A DNA stretch of 64,000 nucleotides from Pelagibacteraceae bacterium AG-359-E06 (GTDB taxonomy: Bacteria; Pseudomonadota; Alphaproteobacteria; Pelagibacterales; Pelagibacteraceae), in NCBI GenBank assembly GCA_003280495.1, contig QCET01000002.1, forward strand, positions 35,610 to 99,609, given 5' to 3'. Position numbers and translations under genes: made by a program. How positions within the stretch are numbered: the stretch's first letter is position 1; each line of letters begins with the position of its first letter. Below are positions 26,934 through 35,450 of this stretch, piece by piece. The notes under the pieces were generated by a model, which was not told where the DNA came from, searched no databases, and saw only the letters and a program-made list of their open reading frames with translations.

Positions 26934-27908
26934 ATGAAAAAAGCATTATTAAATATAATCAATTTTACCATTATTTTCTTACTTTCTGTATCAATAACTG
27001 CAAAGTCAGAAATAAAAGTTGTTACTTCTATTAAACCGATACATTCATTAGCTTCGTATTTAATGCAAGGCATTGGTTCACCCTCGCTAATTGTAGAAGG
27101 TAGTAATTCACCTCACAACTTTACTTTAAAACCTTCTCATGCAAAAATGCTGCAACAAGCCGACCTTGTATTTTGGGTAGGAGAAAATTTAGAAACGCCC
27201 CTAGAAAAACCCATTAAATCTATTTCAAAAAAATCTAAAGTAATTGAATTATTAGAAATTAATGGGTTAAAAAAACTAGAATTTAGAGAAAAAAACATAT
27301 TTGACGGTCACGATGACCACGGACATAAAAAACACGATGACCACGGACATAAAAAACACGATGACCACGGACATAAAAAGAAGGATGACCATGGACACGC
27401 ACATGGTGACCATGACCCGCATATTTGGTTAGATCCTTCAAATGCAAAAGTAATTGCAAAAAAAATGACTAAAGAGTTAGTCTCTTTAGATAAAGAAAAC
27501 GCCAAAACTTATAAAGAAAACTCAAAAAAATTGATTAAAGAGATTGATCTTTTAATAAAAGATATAAAAAATAATACAAATAAAAACGCCAGCTTTATTG
27601 TATTTCACGATGCTTATCAATATTTTGAAAAAAAATTCCGTGTAAATGCGATTGGAGCTTTAACAGTCAATACCGATATACTTCCTGGTGCAGAACAATT
27701 AAAAGATATAAGAAATGTAATTAATAAAAAGAAGGCAAAGTGTATATTCTCCGAACCTCAGTTTAATCCAAATATAATTAACGCAATAGCAAAAGATACA
27801 AATATTAAAACTGGCGTTTTAGATCCTCTTGGCTCGACGTTACCTGCTGATAAAAATCAGTACTTTATGTTAATTAAAAATATATCGAATTCTTTAAAGC
27901 CCTGCTAA
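26934..27908 (+). CDS. znuA: Zinc ABC transporter substrate-binding protein ZnuA
   Basis: A 324-residue periplasmic zinc-binding protein with signal peptide (LLNIINFTIIFLLSVSITAKS). It keeps the zinc ligand histidines (SPHNFTLKPSHA, DPHIWLDPSN, FHDAYQYF) and a long His/Asp/Lys loop at about 124-165 built from an exact repeat. C-terminal EPQF and TGVLDPLGS are typical of ZnuA. It is transcribed divergently from znuC under the Zur boxes. Confidence 0.95.
   Translation: MKKALLNIINFTIIFLLSVSITAKSEIKVVTSIKPIHSLASYLMQGIGSPSLIVEGSNSPHNFTLKPSHAKMLQQADLVFWVGENLETPLEKPIKSISKKSKVIELLEINGLKKLEFREKNIFDGHDDHGHKKHDDHGHKKHDDHGHKKKDDHGHAHGDHDPHIWLDPSNAKVIAKKMTKELVSLDKENAKTYKENSKKLIKEIDLLIKDIKNNTNKNASFIVFHDAYQYFEKKFRVNAIGALTVNTDILPGAEQLKDIRNVINKKKAKCIFSEPQFNPNIINAIAKDTNIKTGVLDPLGSTLPADKNQYFMLIKNISNSLKPC
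27309..27404 (+). repeat. 24-bp tandem repeat encoding the ZnuA histidine loop
   Basis: Three near-exact copies of a 24-bp unit (CACGATGACCACGGACATAA plus AAAA/AAAG) at 27309, 27333 and 27357, and a diverged fourth at 27381. Each encodes HDDHGHKK. Unit number may vary between strains because such repeats slip in replication. Confidence 0.93.
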
Positions 27909-27910
27909 TT

Positions 27911-28096
27911 TTAAAAGATATTATTAATTATATAATAAGTTAATCCAACAATACCAACTGCAAATACAACGCTTTGTACCCAAAAATTTAGTAGCTTGCT
28001 AAAGGGCGCTTTAGTAAATCTTTTCCAAGGAATAAAATAATAAGCTATTAAAGTTACTAAAATATAAAACAATATTGTTTCAGTTAATGTAATCAT
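27911..28096 (-). CDS. Small two-helix membrane protein (61 aa), unknown
   Basis: Two hydrophobic segments (ILFYILVTLIAYYFIP and VVFAVGIVGLTYYI) flank a basic loop (WKRFTKAPFSKLLNF). It overlaps the end of the DUF1244 gene by 4 bases (ATGA), good evidence that it is translated. Its 3' end lies 2 bases from the convergent znuA stop. No function recognised. Confidence 0.65.
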   Translation of the reverse strand: MITLTETILFYILVTLIAYYFIPWKRFTKAPFSKLLNFWVQSVVFAVGIVGLTYYIINNIF

Positions 28097-28338
28097 TTTT
28101 GATATTTATCTTTCCATTCTTCATAACTCATACCATATATTTCCTTTCTTGCATCAGGATCTGATATATTTTCACCTAGTTTTATTGCCTCTTCTCTGTA
28201 CCATTTGGATAGACAATTTCTACAAAATCCAGCTAAATTCATAAGATCAAGATTTTGAACATCCTTTCTTTCTCCAAGATGTTTTATTAATCTCTCAAAT
28301 GCTTTAGCTTGTACTTTCTTTTTTGTAGCTTCATCCAT
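28093..28338 (-). CDS. DUF1244 family protein (81 aa)
   Basis: A small helical protein matching DUF1244: AFERLIKHLGERKDVQNLDLMNLAGFCRNCLSKWYREEA, then YGMSYEEWKDKYQ. The GFCRNCLSKWY segment is the family hallmark and suggests a metal or redox site. It is common in proteobacteria and has no assigned role. It is coupled to the 61-aa membrane protein downstream and divergent from the coxG-like gene. Confidence 0.85.
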   Translation of the reverse strand: MDEATKKKVQAKAFERLIKHLGERKDVQNLDLMNLAGFCRNCLSKWYREEAIKLGENISDPDARKEIYGMSYEEWKDKYQK

Positions 28339-28360
28339 AAAAATAATTATATTGTTTTAT

Positions 28361-28915
28361 ATGAAATTATCAGGTTCTTATGAAATTCCAACTGATAAAC
28401 AATCTGTCTGGGATGCATTAAATAGTCCAGAAATTCTTCAAAAATGTATTCCCGGTTGCGAAGAGTTCAAAAAAAATTCTGATACTAGCTTTACTGCAAC
28501 AGCAACTAACAAAATTGGACCATTTAATGCTAGTTTCACAGGAGAGATTGAATTAAAAGACTTAAATCCTCCAGATAGTTACAAAATAGTTGGACAAGGA
28601 GATTCTCCTGTAGGCTTTGCTTCTGGCGAAGCAAGCGTAAAACTGGTGGAAAATAGCGGTGTAACAACATTAACTTATAGTGTCGAAGCGCAAGTCGGTG
28701 GTAAAATAGCTCAGGTTGGCTCAAGGTTAATTGATATGACAGCAAAAAAAATGGCAGATATCTTCTTTGGAAAATTTTCTGAGTCTATCTCACCAGCAGG
28801 TTCAAAACCAAAAGAAAACGTGAAAGTATCAAATAAATCATCAATTAATAAAAAATTATTAATCGCATTGGGTTGCTCGGTCGCGATAGGCGCTATTTTG
28901 TTGATAATTTTTTAA
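28361..28915 (+). CDS. coxG: CoxG-like SRPBCC membrane-anchored protein
   Basis: A 184-residue protein beginning MKLSGSYEIPTDKQSVWDAL; I prefer this ATG over the one 9 bases earlier because family members start at this motif. IPGCEEF and the GDSPVGFASGEASVKL strand are typical of CoxG. A single C-terminal transmembrane helix (LLIALGCSVAIGAILLIIF) anchors it, as in CoxG proteins that recruit the hydroxylase to the membrane. It sits 87 bases before coxS. Confidence 0.85.
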   Translation: MKLSGSYEIPTDKQSVWDALNSPEILQKCIPGCEEFKKNSDTSFTATATNKIGPFNASFTGEIELKDLNPPDSYKIVGQGDSPVGFASGEASVKLVENSGVTTLTYSVEAQVGGKIAQVGSRLIDMTAKKMADIFFGKFSESISPAGSKPKENVKVSNKSSINKKLLIALGCSVAIGAILLIIF

Positions 28916-29002
28916 ACAACCTACGGTAGAGACAATATTGTCATATTGAGATTTTCGATCAATTTAGTAAGTTTATTATTAAAAAATTTTTAAGGGGAGA
29001 AC

Positions 29003-29464
29003 ATGAAATCTATAAATCTTACTATAAACGGTAAAAAAATTTCCAAAGAAGTTGAAGATTATACTTTATTATCAACATTTATAAGAGAAAATTTAAATTT
29101 AACTGGGACACACATAGGATGCGATACAAGTCAGTGTGGTGCGTGTGTTGTTCACGTAGATGGAAAATCTATGAAAAGTTGTGCATTATTAGCTGCTGAT
29201 GTTAATGGCGCTAAAGTAACGACCATAGAAGGTCTAGCAGAAAATGGCAAACTTCACCCAATGCAAGAGGCTTTCAAAAAGCATCACGGTTTACAGTGCG
29301 GCTATTGTACACCGGGTATGGTAATGAGCGCAGTTGATTTATTGAAAAATAAAAAGAATCCTAGCGATAAGGAGATTCGTGAATGGTTAGAAGGTAACAT
29401 TTGCCGATGTACTGGATACCAAAATATTGTTGCAGCTGTTAAAGATGCTGCATCAAAAATGTAA
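29003..29464 (+). CDS. coxS: CoxS-type [2Fe-2S] small subunit of a molybdenum hydroxylase
   Basis: A 153-residue iron-sulfur protein with two [2Fe-2S] sites: the plant-ferredoxin type [16 protein letters not shown] and the helical type [11 protein letters not shown] with [12 protein letters not shown]. It carries electrons from the molybdenum centre in CoxL to FAD in CoxM. GGGGAG-like spacing (AAGGGGAG) gives a good ribosome site. First gene of the S-L-M order. Confidence 0.93.
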   Translation: MKSINLTINGKKISKEVEDYTLLSTFIRENLNLTGTHIGCDTSQCGACVVHVDGKSMKSCALLAADVNGAKVTTIEGLAENGKLHPMQEAFKKHHGLQCGYCTPGMVMSAVDLLKNKKNPSDKEIREWLEGNICRCTGYQNIVAAVKDAASKM

Positions 29465-29493
29465 ATAAACAGAAATAAAAAAGGAGAAAAAAA

Positions 29494-31872
29494 ATGGCAG
29501 CAAGCATGATAGGTTCTAAAGTAGAAAGAAAAGAAGATAAAAAATTTTTAACAGGTAAAGGACGATATACAGCTGATATCACATTAGCTAATCAAACATT
29601 TGCGTATTTTATCAGGTCACCACACGCTCGCGCGAAAATAAAAAATATAGATACCTCTAAAGCAAAAAAAGCTAGCGGTGTAATAGATGTATTAACTGCG
29701 AAAGAATTAAATGAAGATAAAATCGGCGGATTAATTGCTGGTTGGAAAATTGTTAGCAAAGACGGTACGGACATGAAAATACCTCCACATCCGGCTCTTG
29801 CAAGTGATAGCGTTAATTATGTTGGAGATCATGTAGCACTTGTAGTTGCGGAAACATTGCAGCAAGCAAGGGATGCGGCTGAACTAGTTAAAGTTGATTA
29901 CAAAGTTTTAAAAGCAGTTGTAAACACTGGTGATGCAATGAATTCAGAGTCAATTCATGATGGAATAGATAAAAATTTGTCATTTGACTGGGAACTTGGA
30001 GACAAAGCAAAAACTGATGAAGCTTTCGCAAGTGCTGACAAGATTGTTAAAATGACTTTGACAAATAACAGATTAGTTCCAAACGCTATGGAGCCAAGAG
30101 CATCGATCGGTGATTTTAATCCATCATCAGAAGAATTAACTTTATATACAACAAGCCAAAACCCGCATTTATCTAGACTTGTAATGTCAGCTTTCAATGC
30201 AATTCATCCAGAACATAAATTTAGGATCGTTGCGCCTGATGTAGGTGGAGGATTTGGTTCCAAAATTTATCCTTACGCAGAAGATGTAGTGGTTGCGTGG
30301 GCTGCAAAAAGATTACAAAGACCAGTTAAATGGGTTTGTGAAAGAACTGACTCATTTTTATCAGACTGTCATGGGAGAGATCACATCACTAATTGCGAAC
30401 TTGCAATTAAAAATGACGGAACAGTTACAGGATTAAAAGTTGATACAATTGCTAACCTAGGAGGCTACGCATCATTATTTGCAACTGTTACTCCAACTTA
30501 TCTTTATGGACCATTGGTTTTAGGACTTTACAATATTGCTTCAGCTTATTGTAATGTAAAAGCAGTGTACACTAATACAGCACCAGTAGATGCTTATCGA
30601 GGTGCAGGTCGACCGGAAGCTACGTACATGATCGAAAGATTAATGGATAAGGCTGCTAAAGAGATGGGAATGGATAGAGCTGAATTTAGAAAGAAAAACT
30701 TTATCAGACAATTTCCACACCAACAGTGTTTAGTTCATAATATAGATTCAGGGGATTATGAGGCACACTTCAATAGAGCATTAGAACTTTCTGATTATTC
30801 AAACTTTGAAAAAAGAAAAGCTGAGTCTGCTGCAAAAGGTAAGTTAAGAGGAATTGGTTTCTCAACTTATATTGAAGCCTGTGGTATCGCACCATCAGCT
30901 GCAGTAATGTCTTTAGGAGCTGGCGTTGGACTTTGGGAGTCAGCTGAAATCAGATTTAATGCCACTGGAAATATATCAGTAATGACAGGTACTCACAGTC
31001 ATGGACAAAGTCATGATACTACCTTCGCACAAATCGTAGCCGATAAACTTGGCGTGCCAATGGAAAATATTGATTTAGTTCACGGAGATACGGACAAAGG
31101 ACCATTTGGGATGGGTACATATGGATCAAGATCACTTGCAGTTGGCGGAACAGCTATTGCTAAAGCTTGTGATAAGATTGTAGAAAAAGGTAAAAAAGTT
31201 GCTGCACATATGCTTGAAGCTAATCCAGATGAGATTGAGTTTAAAGACGGTGAGTTTATTGTTCCAAATTCTAACAAGAAAAAAACTATAGGTGAAATTG
31301 CCTTTGCTTGTTATTTACCAGGCACTTATGGTGAAATAAAATCTCCACTTCCTGAAGGGGTTGAACCAGGGTTAAAAGAAACTGCATTTTATGACCCAGT
31401 AAACTTTTCATTCCCAGCAGGCTCACATGTTTGTGAGGTAGAAGTAGATCCAACCACAGGAGAAACAAAAGTAGATACTTATACTTGTGTTGACGATTTT
31501 GGAAATTTAATTAATCCAATGATTGTTGAAGGACAAATACACGGTGGATTAGCACAGGGTATTGGTCAAGCTTTATACGAAAATGCCTATTATGATGAGA
31601 CTGGCCAATTAGTGACCGCTTCATACATGGATTACACAATGCCAAGAGCTGACAATTTTCCAGAGTTTAGAATTGACTATACTTGCACGCCAGCAACATC
31701 TAATCCTTTAGGTGTAAAGGGTTGCGGAGAAGCCGGCGCTATTGCTTCACCACCAGCCGTGATGAATGCAGTAATTGATGCAATTGGAACAGAAGTTTCT
31801 ATGCCAGCAACTTCTGAAAAAGTTTGGAAAGCTTTAAAAGATAAGTCTGATACTAAGAAAAAAGCAGCTTAA
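29494..31872 (+). CDS. coxL: Form II CoxL-type molybdenum hydroxylase large subunit
   Basis: A 792-residue xanthine oxidase-family catalytic subunit. The active-site loop at 367-373 reads AYRGAGR, the form II signature, not the AYXCSFR of true form I CO dehydrogenase, so CO oxidation cannot be assumed. VGGGFGSK and the catalytic glutamate region KGCGEAGAIASPP are intact. It probably uses a cytosine-dinucleotide cofactor, in line with mocA downstream. The native substrate of form II enzymes is mostly unknown. Confidence 0.92.
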   Translation: MAASMIGSKVERKEDKKFLTGKGRYTADITLANQTFAYFIRSPHARAKIKNIDTSKAKKASGVIDVLTAKELNEDKIGGLIAGWKIVSKDGTDMKIPPHPALASDSVNYVGDHVALVVAETLQQARDAAELVKVDYKVLKAVVNTGDAMNSESIHDGIDKNLSFDWELGDKAKTDEAFASADKIVKMTLTNNRLVPNAMEPRASIGDFNPSSEELTLYTTSQNPHLSRLVMSAFNAIHPEHKFRIVAPDVGGGFGSKIYPYAEDVVVAWAAKRLQRPVKWVCERTDSFLSDCHGRDHITNCELAIKNDGTVTGLKVDTIANLGGYASLFATVTPTYLYGPLVLGLYNIASAYCNVKAVYTNTAPVDAYRGAGRPEATYMIERLMDKAAKEMGMDRAEFRKKNFIRQFPHQQCLVHNIDSGDYEAHFNRALELSDYSNFEKRKAESAAKGKLRGIGFSTYIEACGIAPSAAVMSLGAGVGLWESAEIRFNATGNISVMTGTHSHGQSHDTTFAQIVADKLGVPMENIDLVHGDTDKGPFGMGTYGSRSLAVGGTAIAKACDKIVEKGKKVAAHMLEANPDEIEFKDGEFIVPNSNKKKTIGEIAFACYLPGTYGEIKSPLPEGVEPGLKETAFYDPVNFSFPAGSHVCEVEVDPTTGETKVDTYTCVDDFGNLINPMIVEGQIHGGLAQGIGQALYENAYYDETGQLVTASYMDYTMPRADNFPEFRIDYTCTPATSNPLGVKGCGEAGAIASPPAVMNAVIDAIGTEVSMPATSEKVWKALKDKSDTKKKAA

Positions 31873-31897
31873 CTTTTAATAAAAAAAAGGGGGACAT

Positions 31898-32686
31898 ATG
31901 AAGGCATTTAATTTTCACGAAGTTAAGAGCGTGAAGGAAGCAACTAAACTAGCATCTAATAAATCAACTTTTCTTGCAGGTGGTATGACTTTAATCCCAT
32001 CAATGAAAATGAGATTATCAAGTTTTTCAGATGTCATCGATATAAAAGAGATAAAAGAACTTTATGGAATTAAGGTTAAAGGCAAATCAGTAATAATAGG
32101 AGCAAATACTAAGCACGCTGATGTTGCGGCTTCTAAGGAAGTACGAAAAGCTGTACACTCTTTAGCAGGCTTAGCTGAAGGAATAGGTGACCCCCAAGTT
32201 AGAAATTGCGGAACATTAGGTGGCTCTATTTCAAATAATGATCCAACAGCGTGTTATCCATCAGCATGTATTGCGTTAGACGCAACAATTCACACATCAA
32301 GTAGAAAAGTCGAGGCTGAAAAATTTTTTACAGGCATGTTTGAAACATCATTAAAAAAAGGTGAATTAGTTACCGCAGTTGAATTTCAAATACCAGAAAA
32401 GTCTTGTTACATTAAATTTCCAAATCCCGCATCAAGATATGCTATGGTTGGAGTTTATATTGCAAAATTTAAAAAAGAGGTACGCTGCGCGGTTACAGGC
32501 GCACAATCAGTTGTTTACCGTTGTAAAGAAATAGAAAAAGCTTTGAATAATAATTTTTCAGAAAGCGCCTTAGATAGTGTAAGTTTAAAATCATCAAACT
32601 TAAACTCTGATATTCATGCTTCTGCAGAGTATCGTGCTAGTTTAATTGTATCTTGCGCACAAAAAGCAGTAGCTGGTTCAAAGTGA
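31898..32686 (+). CDS. coxM: CoxM-type FAD subunit of a molybdenum hydroxylase
   Basis: A 262-residue FAD-binding subunit. FAD motifs are AGGMTLIPSMKMRL near residue 30 and CGTLGGSISNNDPTACYPSA near 105; the C-terminal CO_deh_flav_C domain is present but the protein is about 20 residues shorter than many CoxM. It completes the S-L-M enzyme. Its stop overlaps the GTG of a 45-aa ORF. Confidence 0.92.
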   Translation: MKAFNFHEVKSVKEATKLASNKSTFLAGGMTLIPSMKMRLSSFSDVIDIKEIKELYGIKVKGKSVIIGANTKHADVAASKEVRKAVHSLAGLAEGIGDPQVRNCGTLGGSISNNDPTACYPSACIALDATIHTSSRKVEAEKFFTGMFETSLKKGELVTAVEFQIPEKSCYIKFPNPASRYAMVGVYIAKFKKEVRCAVTGAQSVVYRCKEIEKALNNNFSESALDSVSLKSSNLNSDIHASAEYRASLIVSCAQKAVAGSK

Positions 32687-32820
32687 TACTAAGAACTATA
32701 ATTGGTTTAAAAATAATTAAATACTCGTTTTTAACAGGAATATTGGCAGGTATTTGTTTAAATCACTGCAATAAAAACAAAAAAAACTCAAAAAAAGTTA
32801 CCGTTTCAAAAAAGAATTAG
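32683..32820 (+). CDS. Possible 45-aa membrane miniprotein coupled to coxM
   Basis: A GTG start overlaps the coxM stop (GTGA) and the frame stays open to TAG at 32820. The product has one hydrophobic segment (KYSFLTGILAGICL) and then a very lysine/asparagine-rich tail (NKNKKNSKKVTVSKKN). The overlap and topology support translation, but at this AT content a 45-codon frame could occur by chance. It fills the gap before the xdhC-type gene. Confidence 0.4.
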   Translation: MILRTIIGLKIIKYSFLTGILAGICLNHCNKNKKNSKKVTVSKKN

Positions 32821-32833
32821 TATTATCCTAGTA

Positions 32834-33166
32834 ATGAAAAATTCTTTTGATGAAAAAATCCTAGATGAGGCACATCAGTGGATACAACAGAAGCGAAATG
32901 TTGTTTTAGCTACTGTGATACAAACATGGGGCTCTTCACCAAGGCCCATTGGAAGTCGAATGATAATTAATGATAAAGGCGATTTTTCTGGATCAGTTTC
33001 GGGTGGCTGTGTTGAGGGGGATGTTGTTAGACAATCTATCGAATTATTATCTAAACCAGAAAATTTTAAAAAAATTGAGTACAAAGTTTCTAATGAGAGT
33101 GCCTGGGAAGTAGGTCTTGCTTGCGGTGGAGAAATTGCAATATTTTTGGAAAAGATTCACTACTAA
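32834..33166 (+). CDS. XdhC/CoxI N-terminal-domain protein (molybdoenzyme maturation)
   Basis: A 110-residue protein equal to the XdhC_CoxI domain: VVLATVIQTWGSSPRPIGSRMII, GSVSGGCVEGDV and GLACGGEIAIFLE, with the conserved cysteines. XdhC-type factors insert sulfurated cofactor into molybdenum hydroxylases. The stop TAA is followed at once by the ATG of the C-domain gene in the same reading frame. Confidence 0.88.
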   Translation: MKNSFDEKILDEAHQWIQQKRNVVLATVIQTWGSSPRPIGSRMIINDKGDFSGSVSGGCVEGDVVRQSIELLSKPENFKKIEYKVSNESAWEVGLACGGEIAIFLEKIHY

Positions 33167-33847
33167 ATGAAAATAGATCTATTATCTAAAGTTATTGAAT
33201 TAAAAAGTAAAAAAAAAGAATTTTCCATCATTACCGATTTACAAACTGCAAAAAACTATGTTTACGATCCTAATTGCAAACTAGATAAAGATTTAGAGGA
33301 TTTTAAAATAAATATAAAAGAATCATTCACTAATCGCAAAGATGGCATGATAAAAGATACAAATCTTTTTATAAAAAACTATTACAGACCAATACAAGTT
33401 GTAATTGTTGGAGCAGTACATATCGCGCAATACTTCGTAGAATTTGCCAAAAATTTAAATATTGAAATTAACATTATTGATCCTAGAGGGTACTTTGCAT
33501 CTGAAAAAAGATTTCCAGACACAAACATAATAAATCAATGGCCAAAAGATGCATTTAAAAAAATTTCACTAAATGAAAGAACTGCATTAATTGCATTAAC
33601 TCATGATCCAAAAATTGACGACCCTGCAATTCAAGAAGCCCTTAAAAGAAAATGCTTTTATATTGGTGCTCTTGGTAGCAAAAATACACATAAAAACCGA
33701 TGTGAAAGGTTAAAGGAAAATGGCTTTAAAGACGATGAAATTCAAAAAATTTTTGGTCCAATTGGTATCAAATTTGGTGGAAGATCGGCCCCTGAAATAG
33801 CCTTATCAATAATTTTTCAACTAATGACAGAGATTTATAGAAAATGA
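33167..33847 (+). CDS. XdhC C-terminal Rossmann-domain protein (molybdoenzyme maturation)
   Basis: A 226-residue protein with the XdhC_C fold: VVIVGAVHIAQYFVEFA, IIDPRGYFASEKRFPD, ALIALTHDPKIDDPAI, YIGALGSKNTHKNR and GIKFGGRSAPEIALSI. It follows the N-domain gene without a gap and in frame, so the pair equals one full-length XdhC cut by a single stop codon. Separate genes for the halves are known in cox clusters (coxI and coxF-like), so it is likely functional. Overlaps mocA by 4 bases. Confidence 0.88.
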   Translation: MKIDLLSKVIELKSKKKEFSIITDLQTAKNYVYDPNCKLDKDLEDFKINIKESFTNRKDGMIKDTNLFIKNYYRPIQVVIVGAVHIAQYFVEFAKNLNIEINIIDPRGYFASEKRFPDTNIINQWPKDAFKKISLNERTALIALTHDPKIDDPAIQEALKRKCFYIGALGSKNTHKNRCERLKENGFKDDEIQKIFGPIGIKFGGRSAPEIALSIIFQLMTEIYRK

Positions 33848-34404
33848 TTTCAGCTATTTTGCTAGCTGCAGGACAATCAAAACGTTTTGGCAATCATAAT
33901 AAGTTAATAACTAAATATAAAAATAAAAATTTAATACATTCGTCTCTTACAAATATTGTAAATAGTAATATTGATAATGTGATTGTTGTTTTGGGACATG
34001 ATCAAACTTTAATAAAAAAAAAAATTAAAAAAAACAGAAAAATTAAACTGGTTATTAATAAAAATTTTCGTTCTGGCATGGCTTCATCAATTAAAGCAGG
34101 TTTAAAAAAAATTAATATAAAAACAAAAGGATTTTTTGTCTGTCTTGGAGATATGCCAAAAGTAAATAAAAATATCTACAACAGAATAATAAAATGTTTT
34201 AATAAGCATAATCAGATAATAGTTCCATATTTTAATAACAAAAGAGGAAACCCTGTAATTTTTCCAATAAAATATAAAAAAAAATTTTTTAAATTAAAAG
34301 GTGATAATGGCGCTAAAAAATTTATCAAAAATAATAGTCAAAAAATTATTTTTAAAAATAATGCAGTTGTGTTTGATATTGATTATAAGAAAGATCTTAA
34401 ATAA
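33844..34404 (+). CDS. mocA: MocA-like molybdenum cofactor nucleotidyltransferase
   Basis: A 186-residue NTP-transferase beginning ISAILLAAGQSKRFGNHNKL, with GMASSIKAGL and CLGDMPKVNK typical of MocA/MobA-like enzymes. MocA joins CMP to molybdopterin for xanthine oxidase-family enzymes, which fits its place at the end of the cox-type operon. It starts in an ATGA overlap with the XdhC C-domain gene and overlaps the convergent HAD gene by 8 bases. Confidence 0.85.
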   Translation: MISAILLAAGQSKRFGNHNKLITKYKNKNLIHSSLTNIVNSNIDNVIVVLGHDQTLIKKKIKKNRKIKLVINKNFRSGMASSIKAGLKKINIKTKGFFVCLGDMPKVNKNIYNRIIKCFNKHNQIIVPYFNNKRGNPVIFPIKYKKKFFKLKGDNGAKKFIKNNSQKIIFKNNAVVFDIDYKKDLK

Positions 34405-34996
34405 AATTTTGAATATAGTCTTTTAATTTACCTGGGTCATCCAAGGTAATTATATTAATACCAAGGTTTTGTGCAGCTTCAGTATTTTCTGGTCTGTCGT
34501 CAATAAATAATGTTTTACTAGGATTACAATCAAATTTTTTAATTGCTAATTCATAAATCCTTTTATCTGGTTTTTTCAGCCCAACTTTTCCAGAAATAAT
34601 CATATCATCGAATTCATTTAAAAATTTATTTTCTTTCATAAAATTATCAAATTGATCTCCAGGAAAATTACTTAAAATATAAATTTTTTTTCCCTTTTTT
34701 TTTAGATTTAACGCTATTTTTAAATTTTCTTCGTAAATTCCATCAATCATTTCTAAAAATCTCCCATAAAAAGCTTCAATAGGTATTTTATAATTTGGGT
34801 ATTTCTTTATAAGTGAGTCAGCAGCCTTAGATGTATCATACTTTGTATCTTGTTGAATGTGCCAATCCCAAGTACAAATGTTATTTAAAAAATATTTAAT
34901 TTCCCTATCGGTTTTAAAAAACTTTTTAAAAAGATTTTCTACTTTGAATTTTACAATTACTTTTCCAAGATCAAAAATATATTTGTCTATGAGCAT
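34397..34996 (-). CDS. HAD-family phosphatase (YihX-like)
   Basis: A 199-residue HAD hydrolase. Motif I appears as IFDLGKVIVKF (as in YihX-type IFDLGNV, although the second Asp is Gly), motif II is ILSNFPGD, then the lysine in GLKKPDKRIYELA and motif IV TLFIDDRPEN. The cap is the small helical type near residues 20-90. Substrate unknown; sugar phosphates are common for this branch. Last in hisI-DUF2237-miniprotein-HAD. Confidence 0.85.
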   Translation of the reverse strand: MLIDKYIFDLGKVIVKFKVENLFKKFFKTDREIKYFLNNICTWDWHIQQDTKYDTSKAADSLIKKYPNYKIPIEAFYGRFLEMIDGIYEENLKIALNLKKKGKKIYILSNFPGDQFDNFMKENKFLNEFDDMIISGKVGLKKPDKRIYELAIKKFDCNPSKTLFIDDRPENTEAAQNLGINIITLDDPGKLKDYIQNFI

Positions 34997-35079
34997 TAAT
35001 TAATCTTGGGAGCTACAAAAAATATAAATGTGGTAAATGCAAATATTATTATTAAGAAAATAAATAAATCGTCGTTCAT
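34996..35079 (-). CDS. 27-aa membrane miniprotein in the hisI operon
   Basis: The ATG overlaps the DUF2237 stop (ATGA) and its TAA overlaps the HAD start (TAATG), so translation would run from gene to gene. The product is one hydrophobic helix: MNDDLFIFLIIIFAFTTFIF then FVAPKIN. Such exact overlaps on both sides are hard to explain by chance. No known family. Confidence 0.6.
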   Translation of the reverse strand: MNDDLFIFLIIIFAFTTFIFFVAPKIN

Positions 35080-35450
35080 GATAAATCAATAGCATACTTT
35101 TTTAAAACATCTAAATCTATAATTTCCAGTGTTTTTATATTTGTGCTCTTTAAAAATATCTTACATGGATGTCCTGAATCTACCGCTCTTTTAAACCAAG
35201 TAGCGCACACGCACCAACAATCTCCGTCTTTCAAACCCTCAAAATTAAACTCTGGTCTTGGTGTTATAAGATCATTGCCGTTTTCTTTGCACCAATTTAA
35301 GAAATCAGAATTAACTTTGGCACAAACGGTATGAGTACCTTTGTCATTTTCGTCAGTATTGCAACATCCGTCTCTATACCAACCTGTAACAGGATTTAAT
35401 GAGCATAATTCAAGTTTATCATTTAAAACATTCTTTTGATTTGAACTCAT
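35076..35450 (-). CDS. DUF2237 family protein (124 aa)
   Basis: It matches DUF2237: GWYRDGCCNTDENDKGTHTVCAKVNSDFLNWCKENGNDLITP, then GDCWCVCATWFKRAVD. Seven or more cysteines and the CWCVCA element suggest a metal or redox role, but no activity is known to me. It overlaps hisI by 4 bases and the 27-aa ORF by 4 bases. Confidence 0.88.
   Translation of the reverse strand: MSSNQKNVLNDKLELCSLNPVTGWYRDGCCNTDENDKGTHTVCAKVNSDFLNWCKENGNDLITPRPEFNFEGLKDGDCWCVCATWFKRAVDSGHPCKIFLKSTNIKTLEIIDLDVLKKYAIDLS

Noticed and set aside
27309-27404. Regular short repeats, at first sight a small CRISPR array
   Set aside because: The units are tandem without spacers, in frame within znuA, and encode the metal-binding His loop.
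28931-28942. Palindrome GACAATATTGTC upstream of coxS
   Set aside because: A single 12-base palindrome in AT-rich DNA, with no second copy or known regulator; too weak to call an operator.
32834-33847. XdhC called as a pseudogene
   Set aside because: Both halves are intact, the second has an immediate ATG, and split XdhC genes are known; reported as split instead.
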